Assembly: GCA_020746105.1 (NCBI GenBank)
Contig: CM036622.1
Span: 20,189,487 to 20,253,486 of the forward strand
Length of the DNA stretch: 64,000 bases
From: Trogon surrucura
Taxonomy: Eukaryota; Chordata; Aves; Trogoniformes; Trogonidae
Reading direction: 5' to 3'
Shown in pieces: positions 27,701-38,695 of the stretch. A model generated the notes under the pieces. The model made no database searches, had not been told where the DNA came from, and was given only the letters and a program-made list of their open reading frames with translations. Position numbers and translations under genes: made by a program. Position 1 is the first letter of the stretch; the number at the start of each line of letters is the position of its first letter.

Positions 27701-28030
27701 GGTTGCTCCTGAGCCATCCCCACGTATGAGCTCTCTGTTTGCCCACTGGCTGCTCTTGCGCACAGGCTGAGAAATCAGGGCAGTCATGCTCTTCCTTTTT
27801 CACCTGTGCTGTTTTCCAAATGGGCCAAGTGATTCTCACCTGCATCTCTGCTGCACCTGCACTGTGGGGATTTGGCCATGGACCCAAATAGCCCAGAGCT
27901 GCCAACTTACAGGCAACATCATCCCCACGGCTGAGTGTGCATTGAAAGGAAAACAGTGAGACTCGGTGTGCAGGGCAGTTCTGTGCATGGCAGGGTAACT
28001 TCAGACAGAGCATTGCAACAATGTGGCTTA

Positions 28031-28475
28031 TAGAATAGAGTCATAGAATCATGGTTGGAAAAGACCTCCAAGATCATCAAGTCCAACTGTCAACCCAACA
28101 CCACCATGACCACTAAACCATGTCCTAAAGTGCCATGTCTACATGTTTTTTGAACACTCACAGGGATGGTGATTCCACCACTTCCCCAGGCAGCCTGTTC
28201 CAATGCTTCACACCTCTCGCAGTAAAGAAATTTTTTTTCTAATATCGAATCCAAACCTCCTCTGACACCTGAGGCCATTTCCTCTCATCTTAACGCTAGT
28301 TACTTGAGAGAAGAGACCAACACCCACCTCACTACAACCTCCTTTCAGGTAGCTGTAGAGAGTGCTAAGGTCTCACCTCAGCTTCCTTTTCTCCAGGCTC
28401 AACAACGCCAGTTCCCTCACCTCCTCCTCATAAGACATGTTCTCCAGACCATTCACCAGGCTTTTTCTATACCTG
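28031..28475 (-). mobile_element. CR1 LINE 3' fragment, about 445 bp
   Basis: It begins with TAGAATAGAGTCATAGAATC and GGTTGGAAAAGACCTCCAAG, the reverse complement of the CR1 3' end. It then passes through the ORF2 tail (CCAGGCAGCCTGTTCCAATG) to CTGTAGAGAGTGCTAAGGTC and CTCCTCCTCATAAGACATG. This is the longest minus-strand CR1 without an interruption here. The ORF2 part is broken by stops and shifts, including an expanded T run near 28230. The copy is 5'-truncated. Confidence 0.93.
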
Positions 28476-30177
28476 TATCTCCATTGATTCATTATGAGGT
28501 ACTTCAGGTAGATTGACATGGCTAGTGCTACACTGCTGGGCAAAAACAGGCAGGAAAACGGAGGAAGCAGCTTCCCCAGGAGAACGGGCTAGGTAGGCTG
28601 AGATTTATCTCCCTGGAAGACAGATGGCTGCAGGGCAAGGGCAAGTATATGAGAGGCCTGTGAAAGAAAGGGAAACAGGAAGGAACTTTAATTCCTTCTC
28701 TCCGGACTTGAAGCCATAATGTAAATTTATTAGGCAGCAGGTTTGAAAGAAGCAGGGGAGAAAAGGTATTTTAGCACTTAATCACCCTTTGAGATTGTTT
28801 GCACAAGAGTGCATGGGTGCTAGGATCTGTGTAAGCAGTCAGAAAGCCACTGGACAAATACAAGAAAGCAAACTTCTTCAAGGGCTGCTAAACACATGGA
28901 TGTCACCTCAAGCCAGTGAAGTCCCTGAGCCGCTTGTTGGGATTGCCCTGAGGAGACTCATTGCATTCCTGCACTTCTCTTACACCCTCACTCTAGATAT
29001 GTGTGTTCAGGCCACTGGCAGGGGCTGGCTGCCCAGGATGGCTGCTTACTGTTCTTGCTGCCTGCTGTGCTGTTTTGACATTCCTCCCGAGTGAATCACC
29101 TCAGCCAGCTTTGCCTTTTGGAATTAGACATTGCAAGGGCAGAAGCTGAAGGGACCCGGCTTGCTCAGCCCATTGGCTGAGTGGAGAATTTCCCCCCTGA
29201 GCTACACCACACCTCAAGGGAAGCCCCAGCATATTTACACCCATGTCACACCATGAAAGCTGCAGTGAGTGATTGCGTGCTAACAAACTGTCTGTTCTGC
29301 AGATCACGAGATACTCTGGAATATGTTGCACACATTTGTCACAGGGCTTCTAACTCTGCCCCTTTTTTCCCCACTTCAGGTGTAAGATGGCTTCAATTTT
29401 GCAATGGAATATTTTGCTCCTTGTGAATATCATGAGAAGCTATGATTAATGGCAGATTCTTTTAAAAAAAAAGAAAAAGAAAGAAACACAACAAATATGA
29501 ACTTCAGAGTTCATCTTTCGATGCCATTTCACTGTGCATTTTGATGACAAAAGTTTCATCAAAACTTTCTGGCATTGCTGCAGCTCCCCATTCCTCTAGC
29601 TCTGGGCTGAGAAGCACCAGGGCTACAAGGAACTCTGAGCTTGACCGAGCTCACAGAGACAGAAAACTAGGAAATTTTGTAGCTTAGTGCTCAGACCTGG
29701 TGCCAGCAAGGCGTCTGCTTTTAATTTTAGAGGTGCAAATTAAACAGTACAAGAAAAAAATTGCGAACAAAAACTAAATCACACAGGTGAAACTCCTAAA
29801 AATTAAAGTGTCAGAAAGGAAAGGGAAGGCAGGCTATGCTGTCTGGGAAGAAGCTCCCCAGAGCCTTTGCTGCAGGAGCCCCTGGAGGCTGCCCCTGGGG
29901 AGGTTCCAAAGGTGCTTGTGGGCCAGCAGGGGGCTGGCTGGCTCATCAAGTTTCCAACAGCTTTAATTGTGCTGCATCTTAGATTTTCCTCCTTCCTCCA
30001 ACTCTTTCTCACAAAGCAAATCCCTTGGGACATGCAAGGGGTCACGAGGAGAGCATGCTGCCTTGGCAAGCCCTTGTGAAACCCCAGAGAGTGGAGGCAG
30101 ACAAGTGAATCTCTGGGCTTTACACATTTTCTTTTCAGGTACAGCAGTCATGTCTGATCAAGGGCTGGCTGAGGCCA
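28476..30177. other. Non-coding interval, nothing recognised
   Basis: No repeat family, RNA gene or convincing exon was seen. An A-rich tract lies at about 29462-29490. Open frames reach at most 101 codons and lack splice context. Confidence 0.5.
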
Positions 30178-30357
30178 TCATAGAATCATAGAATGGCCTA
30201 GGCTGGAAGGGACCTTAGAGATCATTTAATCCAACCTCCCTGTCATGGGCAGGGACACCTTTCAACTAGATCATGCAACACATGAGAACTGAACGGGAAT
30301 CAAACCTGCGACCTTTGGTGTTTCAGCACCACACTCTGAGTGAGCTAAACCCATTTG
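30178..30357 (-). mobile_element. tRNA-Ile-headed SINE with CR1 tail (TguSINE1-like)
   Basis: Read on the minus strand from about 30357, the sequence starts with a tRNA-like head. An A-box region (TTTAGCTCACTCAGAG, near 30332-30349) is followed by TGTGGTGCTGAAACACCAAA in place of the anticodon arm, then GGTCGCAGG and a B box GGTTTGATTCC (30296-30306). The order and sequence match tRNA-Ile(AAT) best. From about 30275 down to 30178 it becomes a CR1 3' end: GGTTGGATTAAATGATCTCT, CCTTCCAGCC, then ATTCTATGATTCTATGA. A tRNA-Ile head joined to a CR1 tail is the published design of passerine TguSINE1 elements, which use CR1 reverse transcriptase. The anticodon stem is degraded, so it is not a working tRNA gene. 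The internal A/B boxes could once have served RNA polymerase III. Confidence 0.82.
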
Positions 30358-33300
30358 CTTTGGGAGGAGGAGAGGAAGCAGAGATGGTGGCCAGAAAATC
30401 TGGACAGCCTTGTCAAGGCAACCTGGACGAAGGGCAGCAGGGGCGGTGGGCTGGGCTGTCCTCCTGTGTATTCACACCACCCCCGATGTCACACATGTTT
30501 TTGACTTGGACCTCCCATGGGAGGGGGCTGGACGTGCTGGACATATCAGTGACCTACCCGTACTGGGTAACTGGGCCATTCTCCTGCCCAGAAGCCACAG
30601 CCAAAGAGCAGGTGAAAGGGGCCACATTTGTCCTTACCAACCTCACTGAGTGTGCAGGAGTCTTGGGGACTGCTGGCAAGGCTGTCCTGCTTGAGGCACG
30701 CCATGAGTTTCTGGGCTCCAGGAGGATCACCTGTACGACCTAGCACCAGGGCTCATCTTCAATTTTGAAACTGTAAAATCTAAGAAAAGCATTTTTTCCT
30801 TCAGTTTCTGTTGGAGATGGGTTCAGAATGAAGACGCAGCGGCACACTCCAGCTCAAATTTTATATGAAAAGGCAAATCTGGGATTCTCAGGCTCCAGCG
30901 TTACCCAGGGCTGCAGTGGCATCCTGGACACAGGCGTCAGAGATACTGTGAGAGCCTGGAACCAGAGCTGGAGAGCCTCTTGCATCTTCGGTCTCTTAAT
31001 TTATTCCTAATGAGAGATGGAGTTGCCTGTGTATGTAAATCACTCTGATAATTGTAGTTTTACTACAGCACCATCTGCTTTAATGGGAGTTTGTGGCCAT
31101 AAAGACAGTTGTTACCATGAGTGTGCAAGTGTATATTTAGACAGGGTGTACGGGTCAGGTATCCTCAGCTCTCCACAGGCAGCAGCTCTGCTGGAGACTA
31201 TGTAATAGTCCAAGGAACTCTGAACTTGGAGGCAGTGCATCCCCACACACAGAGTAGGTGAGAGACCTAAATTGTTTCAAGACAGTAACTGGAGTATTCC
31301 TTAAAAGCAGTACTGTTTCCCAACATCCCTTGCTCATAATAAAACCACATTTCCTGGCACCGGTAGCCTGATGCCAGGATTTTTTTTTTCCCTAAAAGCC
31401 TTCTATTTTAAAGCTTTTTAAAGCTACTATTGTAAAAGAAGGGATAGGTATTCTTTCCCACGATTTAGGACAAGTTTTTCTCAAAAAAAAAATGCTTGCT
31501 CCAGCCCAAACAAGCAGGTTTCTGTTCCTGAAACCAGCATTTGCACCAGGGCTGGAGCAGCAGTGGGTGATTGTTGGAAACACTGGGTGCACCCAGGATT
31601 TAGAGCATCCTGAGCAGAGCAGGGCCCAGGGAGACAAGCAAGCCCCGGACTCCAGAGACAAAGATCTGCTGTTGGGGAGAAGTATGAGAAGAGTGGAGGA
31701 ATAAATCTGTTAAAAGAGCAAGGTCTTTTATGTCCAACAGAAATAACATTTCAGACCTGCAATAACACATAGCATTAAATTGAGGAAAGTGTTTGAACTG
31801 CTAATATATCTCGTTGCCATTTTTCTTCTAGGCTTACTTTGTGCTGAAGGGACACTGTCAGAGACCCAAACCAAAAAAAATCTTCAGGTTTATAAAACAA
31901 AAGTGTCTTCTGTTATTTTTTCACTACTTAAATAAAATAAAATGTCCCTGTCTGGCCTTGGGAAGGGAAACAAAGCAGGGCTCTCTGACGGAGGAGGAGC
32001 AAAAGGCATCAATGGCAGCTGTGCATCCTTGTGCTGGCTAAGCAGGACATGAAGCATGAACCTACTGCCTGAATCCTGGAAAAAACATTGCATCCTGAAA
32101 TGTGCTCAGATAAAAACACACCCTAGGTCTGAAGGGCAGCTCAGGTGAGGACAAAGAAAAGGAATTAGAGGGTTTTCATCCCCTTCCCAGCTTTAGCAGT
32201 GTTTCATAACATTCTACAGATTTCAAAACACAACTGCCTTGCCAAAGAAATTCAGGGTTATTTTTAGGCATTTGGGATTGTTTTTTGTACCCAAAAGCTC
32301 TCTCCAGGACTACAAACAGGAGGCCATCTGGAAAGTTCAGGGTTTAGGTTTGCTTTGGATGATCAAGCGCTTCCCAGCGAGCTGGGGAAGTTTTGCCCCA
32401 GCCATTGGTCCTCCAGCAGGGCAGTGGCATCAGCAAGAGGGACCAGGGGCTGTGTGGGCACCCTGTGTAGCAGGGATGAGGCATGGGGCCGCTGCTGGCC
32501 CCAGGGTTTGGAGAGGGAGCCCCGGAGCCCCTCACCACAGTTCTACCATGGCAGCCCCACCAGCTGGGTCGTGCTTTGGGGTGATGTGCTGCTGCTTTTC
32601 TATCTCCCAAAAAGAACCAGGATGGAAACATCCTGATCTGGCCTTCTGGGACTTTTTGCTGATTATTTTTTGCTTCATGCTCCACACTAATGCTGAGCTG
32701 GAAGGCGTGGTGTCTGTCAAGAGGATTGGCTTGTATCTGCCAGAGCCACGCACGTAGCCTGTGCAGCAGCTCAGAGTGATGGCTGCAGTGCCGCGTTTCC
32801 CATCTGCACATCTCACAGTTATTATTTACAGATTTTTGAAGAGATTCCAAAGATTTGTAAAAAATGCTTTGAATTGGGGCCAGGCCCTGAAAAGCCAGGT
32901 GCTACCTCTGGCATGACTTGTGAGCTCAGTGCAGGGATCACTGCATGAAGCTTTACAGCTGAGTTGTGAGGAGATAAAACCAGGTTATGGTAATGGTCTC
33001 TTTTGGCCTCGATATGGTTGGGTCAGTCAGTGGGAGTACACCAGGCTTTGCACAGAGCAGGACAGAGCCTGGCTTGGTAAAACCATGGCATGGGAAAGGC
33101 TGTGCTGCCCTGCGAGATGGAAACAAGGCTGTCCCTAAAGACATACCTCCTCCCAAGCATACTCCACCAGTTTTGGCACCCAAATGGAGATCCACAGAGG
33201 ACACCAGAGACAGGAGCTGTGTGGTGCCATGCAACACAGCCCTCTTTTGCACTCCTCCTTGGCTGGGCTCAGAGCCATGTTTTACCTGTCCCGCTCAGCC

Positions 33301-35992
33301 AAGTCAGGGTGTGCAAGGAAATGGGTGGGAGGGAGGAGCTCTGAACATCCTTTGCAGTGGCCCTGCTTTTACAGCCAATTCATAATGAATCACATTTGAG
33401 CAGATTGAAGACCAAAGATTACAGCATTGCCAGAGGAGGAAAACCCAGCAGGAGCAGGTGGCAGGAGAGCTGACTCCAGGTACCGTCAGTTACTCCGGCT
33501 TGCAAGCAGATGGCATAGAGAAGCGGAGGCTCTGAATTAGTGAGCTTTGGCTTTTTTTTAAGCAGGGGACAAAAGACACTATGAAAAATGGACCAAGATG
33601 CATGCCTCAGGCTATGGTTTTTTCCCTGTGTGTTTCTGTGGGCCCATACTAGGTTGCCACCTTGAATGTGGTGCAGGTTCCAGCTCTGCATTTATCTCAC
33701 GGGGAGATAAGCCCTGTGCTGCTTGTGAGTTACGCCTTCTGCTTTGCAGTTACTACCTGCCAGCAACAAGCAGGGTGTTTGTTATAAAATAGACTCATTT
33801 TTAGAGCAGGGAGCTGATTGCCAGCCACCTCTTGGTTATCTCCAGAGAGGCACACAGCTGCACACCAAACCCTTCCCTGAACTCCAGGGTAGGTGGTGGA
33901 AAGGCGAAGGGGACCTTTCGCCTTTAAACCTTTCCATGTACTATGCCCAGGTGATTCGCAGAAGTAAAAGCTATTCCCGGCATGGGCTGAGTGAGGACAT
34001 TGCCCGCACGGTTCCCCAGCAGCCCGTGGCCGGTAATGGTCAGCCCAGCAGGGAGCGTGCTGCTCCAGCCCCGGCTCCTGCAGCGGGCGCACTGCCACAC
34101 ACTCCTTTTCACAGCTTCTGTTTTGTCTACAGGCTAATATTTTCCATTTGGTGCATCCAAAAAAAACGCAGCCCAGCTGGGCCAGAGAGTGCTCTGCACC
34201 CTGATGCCCCTGGGCTGCAAGTATCTCCTTCTCTGGCAAAGACCTGCAGCCAGGACTCTGTGTTCCCCATTGCCCTGGGAGGCAGCTCCCACAGCCTGTG
34301 ATGGCTTTTTTGCCTCCTCGCTCCCTAGGGTGGCTTGATGCCAGGAGAGGGATTGTGCTTTGCCCAACTCCAGGCATGTGGCTGAGAGCTGGGGTGAAAT
34401 GATGCCCCAGCTGGCCATGGAGCTTCCAGACCTCTGTTCTGGCAATTAGGAAAGGCAGTGGAGGATTTCAGATGCCATCCCTCTTGTGTGTTAAAGTACA
34501 AACTGTCTGACTTGGGTTGTGTGCCCCTCTTTAAAATGAATGGTGGAAGAGAAAGCCATAATCTGAGTCTGTCTTTGGGCTCTTCTGCCTTCTCAGGGCT
34601 GCATCCCACAATGCATTTTTCAGAAATTGTAGTTTTGCATGAGGGAAGGTTTCCTGACAGGTTCTCCCGCACCGTCGGGTAGGAAGAATGGCTCGAGGTG
34701 CCAGACGAAACCAACAGTATGGTGATGGTCGTGCTGAGTGGGAACGCTGCAGGCGTGCATCCGCACAGCACTGCGTGCAGTTTGATAAGCTACCTGTCCC
34801 TCACAGTGACCTCAGGTCTGGACACTGAAAAGTGGCAGGAGGAGAAACCTGGGGTACTAACACTCCTTGCACAATTATGACTGGGAAATCACCCTGTCAC
34901 ATAAGGGAAGGCACAGTGAAACAGAAACGGAGGCAGAAAATAAGGAGCTGGGATCATTTTCACCAGGATAGCTGTAGGAGTGATCTGCATATTCAAGAAG
35001 AAGGCTGGTGGTGCCTTAATGATCTGGAAAAAGAGGTGAGCAGTGAGGTGGCAAATCTGCAGATGGCCTCAAATTGTTGTAGTTTCTCAGGATGAGACTG
35101 TGAAGAGCATTTTTATGGCAAGGCCTCCACTCAGGAACTTGGCCCAAATTCAGAGTGGCAGCAGGTTCCCACTCATTTGAGGCTCATTGGTGGCACCCTT
35201 TATATTCTGGCTACAGTGAACAAAGCAGTGGAAATTCAACTGCCCTGTCTTTCAGATAGGTCCCAAAATAAGGCATGTGACAGCACATTTTGGAGTCCTC
35301 CATGAGATGGAGAACACACAACCTGGAGTGTAATGCAAGCAAAGTAACAGGCAGGAGGGCCACCTGTGTGTGTGGATGAAGAGCTGGGAATGAAGAGATG
35401 AGACGGTATTTGCAAGGCACAGCCTCTCAACTGGAAATCAAAACAAGCAGTTTTGCTGGGCCAGAAATATGTACTTTTCTATATGCTCCTATACATCTGA
35501 GCAGTGACCAAGGAGGGGTAGGACAGCACTTGGAGAGGGCTGCAACCTTCCAGCCATGAGCTTGCAGTGGCATTCGCCAGAACCCTGGGCTCTGTCTGAG
35601 CTCCATGCTTGCCCTCCTCACTGGTGGTGGGTTGCTGTGTGTTGCACTTTGCCAAGTCCAAGGAATGAGAAAAGTAATCTGAAAATATAACATAAAATCA
35701 GAGCTTAGTCATAAAAAAGTATGTAACTAATATTTGTGTGGAGTGGGTATAAGAAACAGTCATGATTGGAATCAAACCCTCTATGTCACAACATTTTCTT
35801 TGATCATTCAAAGGCTGTGTATAAAAGAGGTAGTGCTTTACACAGTGATAGCTTGCATGTAGGGGCTTGTAATATGCTCAGACAGTGCCAAGGTGTCAAC
35901 CACACAAACAGGCAATACAGTGGCATTGTGCTCCTTCTAATAAGAGTCTCATTAATCTAAAGATTAAATATAGGGTGTTTGAGATTTACTGA
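30358..35992. other. Interval without recognised genes
   Basis: Moderately GC-rich DNA. Around 32.2-34.4 kb, frames of 150-215 codons overlap on opposite strands (32239-32757 with 32344-32850; 33744-34301 with 33730-34377). This is expected from low stop density and not from genes. A small 9-bp inverted repeat AAAGGCGAA/TTCGCCTTT sits at 33900-33925. No CR1, LTR or RNA gene was seen. Confidence 0.5.
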
Positions 35993-36040
35993 GAATGGAA
36001 TGGAATGGAATGGAATGGAATGGAATGGAATGGAATGGAA
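35993..36040. repeat. (AATGG)n pentanucleotide microsatellite
   Basis: About nine perfect copies of GGAAT/AATGG in tandem, directly joined to the (AGGAG)n array that follows. The unit is the same as that of vertebrate GGAAT-type satellites, but here it is only a short local array. Confidence 0.97.
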
Positions 36041-36043
36041 AAG

Positions 36044-36231
36044 AGGAGAGGAGAGGAGAGGAGAGGAGAGGAGAGGAGAGAGAGAGGAGAGGAGAGGAGA
36101 GGAGAGGAGAGGAGAGGAGAGGAGAGGAGAGGAGAGGAGAGGAGAGGAGAGGAGAGGAGAGGAGAGGAGAGGAGAGGAGAGGAGAGGAGAGGAGAGGAGA
36201 GGAGAGGAGAGGAGAGGAGAGGAGAGGAGAA
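36044..36231. repeat. (AGGAG)n homopurine pentanucleotide array
   Basis: About 37 near-perfect copies of GGAGA/AGGAG in tandem with one slip near 36080 (GAGAGAGAG). Every base on this strand is A or G for about 190 bp, which favours triplex (H-DNA) or slipped structures. Open frames across it on both strands (Glu-Arg-Gly or Leu-Ser-Ser-Pro repeats) are artefacts of the repeat. Length is likely variable between individuals and hard to assemble. Confidence 0.98.
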
Positions 36232-37899
36232 AGGAAATTCAATTTCTGCCAACAACAGATGCCAGAGCCTCCCTCTGGAATATGCTGAGGAAAATGCTGT
36301 CGTAAGCTTCCTCTTGGCCCAGAAAACAATAGCTGTGTGCAGAGCCTCTACTGCATTCAGGCACAGGCTTCAGTGAGCTACACTGAATGTCAAGACACCG
36401 AGTGTTCCCACATTTCCTAAAGATTTTAGTTGACCTGCCTTAAATTCAGGACCTAACTCAGCAATACACAGAATTTGCACCAACTGAAATTCCAGTTTCA
36501 ATGGGCTTAAATATGTGCTCATCAGCATGTGAGCCTGATGGACCAGACTGTTTAATGCAGCAGTCTGTAAAGCTCTGAAAAACACTAAGGCTGGTCTCAG
36601 CTTCAGTTTCAGCTTGCTTAAAGCTGTTATAGTGTGTGTGCTAAGATGCTGTGCTGAATCAAACCTGAGAAAAGCACCTCGTAATGCTAACGCGCGGTTG
36701 GTGCATTAGATGGTATTATCTTGTACATAGGGGGAGCTGTCAAAACTCAGGAAGATGAATTGTGTGTGAATTCAGAAGCATGCCTTACCTTCATGTTTTC
36801 ACATATATAAAAGTACCATGGCAGCAGTAGTTAAGGGATAAAGCTGAGTCTCGAGATAGCTTATCAGGAATGAATAAATCTTCGTAACTGACAGGCCATA
36901 ATAATAATAAATACGTGAAGAGTTTATTTTTCCCTCCATCCAGTTAGAAAATGACTACAAGGAAATCCTCACCAGCAATTGGGACTCTTCTAAATAATTA
37001 CAAAATCAATCCATTCTCCATTCTTTGCCAGCTTCAGCATTTCAATAATTAAAAAGGTACCACTCGTAGCTAATGGTACAGACATTTCTCCTCAGAAGCT
37101 TTTTCATCTTCTTTCTCATAATTTCCACTGTCTTAAGCTGTGCTACATCTAAGTATCTCCCAGTTATGCTGTCATAGTGGTTCCAGCAGGTCACAGACGC
37201 AAAGGCCGGTGCGGTCCTTCACCCCAGAGCATTTGAATGATGTGTCTGCAGAAGCAAACCTGGGTTTATTCTACTGAAGGTGATCACTATCATTAGGTAG
37301 AGGGTGAAGCAGCAGCAGGTTCTCAGTAAGCTGGCTTAACGCTCTTATCCTTTTGACATAGTATAAATGACTACTGGAATGCCATAGGTCACGAAAGAAT
37401 GTTGGCAACAACACCGCAAATATTTGCCACCTTCAAAAGGACTTTTTCCATTTGAATCTTAATATTTATTATACCATCATATTGTGGATATGCAAATAAG
37501 ATAAACAGAATTGCTGATTTTGGTGTCAGCGAAGTCCAGTCCTCATGCGCCTGACAGACAGCAGCGCAGTAGTGCTACTGACACAGTTTTATACTTGACT
37601 GAGCCATTTACGACTCTGATCTCTTCATTCCTGCATGGTACCCAAAGTGACCTATCCACTCCCCTTTTAGGGGCAAATGCAAGCAGGTTTGAATTTTAAG
37701 CTGTCCTAAGTCAGCCAAAACCCAGCTGGCTCCTTTAGGCAGAGAAGTTAAGGCACATGAGATGGCGTGGCTAAGGTTATCTTTAACTGCCTTTAATTCC
37801 ATGGGCCAAATGGGTATTTACAGAGGGGCAGACAGGAGAGTTGAAGGAACAAATGAAGCATAGCAGTTAAAAGCCTGTCTCCGGATCCATAAAACCTGG
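36232..37899. other. Non-coding interval, possibly including lost ERV sequence at its right end
   Basis: No exon or repeat family could be recognised. The last few hundred bases may be badly decayed retroviral sequence leading into the integrase remnant, but no motif confirms it. Confidence 0.4.
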
Positions 37900-38695
37900 G
37901 ATGCACCTCTCTGTACAAATACTGCAGTCCATAGGTGAAACCAGTGAAGCTGCAAGGATTCCACCCAGCCAAAGACCCCTTACAAAGCAGGCAAACCATT
38001 GGCAGCTACAGCCAAAATATCTTGTTGCTCTAGGTATGCAATTGCTCAAAGTCCCTTTGGGGTGGGCAGTGATCAAAGGGACAGCAATGGCAGCTCAATG
38101 ACACACCTTGCGGTGTAAGAGGTGGCCAGACATGGAGTGGGGTCTGACAGAAATTACAGCCGAAAAGCAGTAACTGGCACTCCAGAGGGAGTTGAGTCAG
38201 TCAATGGGACTCATTTCAAAAATTAGCTTAGAGACAATTGGGCCAAAGAACATGGCATTGAGTGGGTATATCATATCCCCTATCCTGCGCTAGCCTCCAG
38301 AAAAATCGAATGAAATAATGGACTGTCAAAAACTACTCTGAAAACAATGGGAGGTGGAAATTTTAGAAATTGGGGCAAGCATTTAGCATGAGCCACCTGG
38401 TTAGTTAACACCAGAGGATGCATCAACTGTGCCAGTTGTGCTCAGTCAGACCCTTTACAGAGAGCAGAAGGGGATAAAGCCCCTGTGGTATTTAAAAAAA
38501 AAAAAAAAAAAGAATTTGTTGGGGAAAACTGTGTGGGTATTTCCTGCTTTGGACAAAGGCAAACCCATTTGTGAGGTTGCTTTTGCTCAAGAACCTGGAA
38601 GTATTTGGTGGGTGATAATGAAAGATGGTGAAATCCAATGTGTACCTCAAGGAAATTTAAAGCAGGGTGAGAATACTCAATTTAGAACTGTATGA
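37900..38695 (+). pseudogene. Endogenous retrovirus pol remnant (integrase)
   Basis: The clear part is 38185-38695. Frame 1 reads SVNGTHFKN (38197-38223), where retroviral integrases normally have the second catalytic aspartate in an S-D-N-G-T motif. Here that position is valine. The same frame continues with WAKEHGIEWVYHIPY and a KIE triplet holding the presumed catalytic glutamate (38308-38310). In-frame stops at 38224, 38311 and about 38389 break it. After an 18-A run (38494-38511) the frame shifts, and the integrase C-terminal domain reads LLGKTVWVFPALDKGKPIC onward to the stop at 38693-38695. The region 37900-38184 is weaker (WQ-x2-PKYL resembles the start of the core). Integrase inserts proviral DNA into the host chromosome; this copy is dead. 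No LTRs were found next to it. An ERVL- or ERVK-like origin is possible, but the class is not settled. Confidence 0.82.
38494..38511. repeat. Poly-A run of 18 inside the integrase remnant
   Basis: Eighteen consecutive A residues separate the integrase core (frame 1) from its C-terminal domain (frame 2). This suggests a homopolymer expansion that shifted the frame. Confidence 0.95.

Larger units (their letters stand above)
13015..28030. other. Long interval without recognised genes or interspersed repeats
   Basis: Fifteen kilobases with no CR1, LTR or RNA gene that I can recognise. Several AT-rich blocks with TAATTA or TTAATTAAA cores (around 17980-18070, 18480-18800 and 24290-24380) look like the type of sequence found in vertebrate non-coding conserved elements, but conservation cannot be judged from one genome. 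One minus-strand frame (16355-16585) begins after a good pyrimidine-rich acceptor and runs 74 codons; it is unrecognised. Short TA/CA tracts occur near 15667, 18778 and 26033. The 134-codon and 166-codon minus-strand frames (23071-23475 and 27513-28013) have chance-like composition. Confidence 0.5.

Noticed and set aside
30288-30357. A functional tRNA-Ile gene
   Set aside because: The anticodon arm is degraded, the acceptor stem does not pair well, and the sequence runs straight into a CR1 tail, so it is a SINE head.
32239-32850. Overlapping 172- and 168-codon frames
   Set aside because: Same pattern of antisense overlap and chance composition; no motif or splice sites.
33730-34377. Overlapping 215-codon minus and 185-codon plus frames
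   Set aside because: Mutually antisense in GC-richer DNA, with Trp/Cys/Gly-rich content and no recognised motif.
15660-36231. CRISPR-like repeat-spacer array
   Set aside because: The periodic sequences are simple microsatellites without spacers, and the genome is a vertebrate.
35964-36376. Several 90-120 codon frames of EERRG and LSSPL repeats on both strands
   Set aside because: Products of translating a pentanucleotide microsatellite, which is open in every frame.
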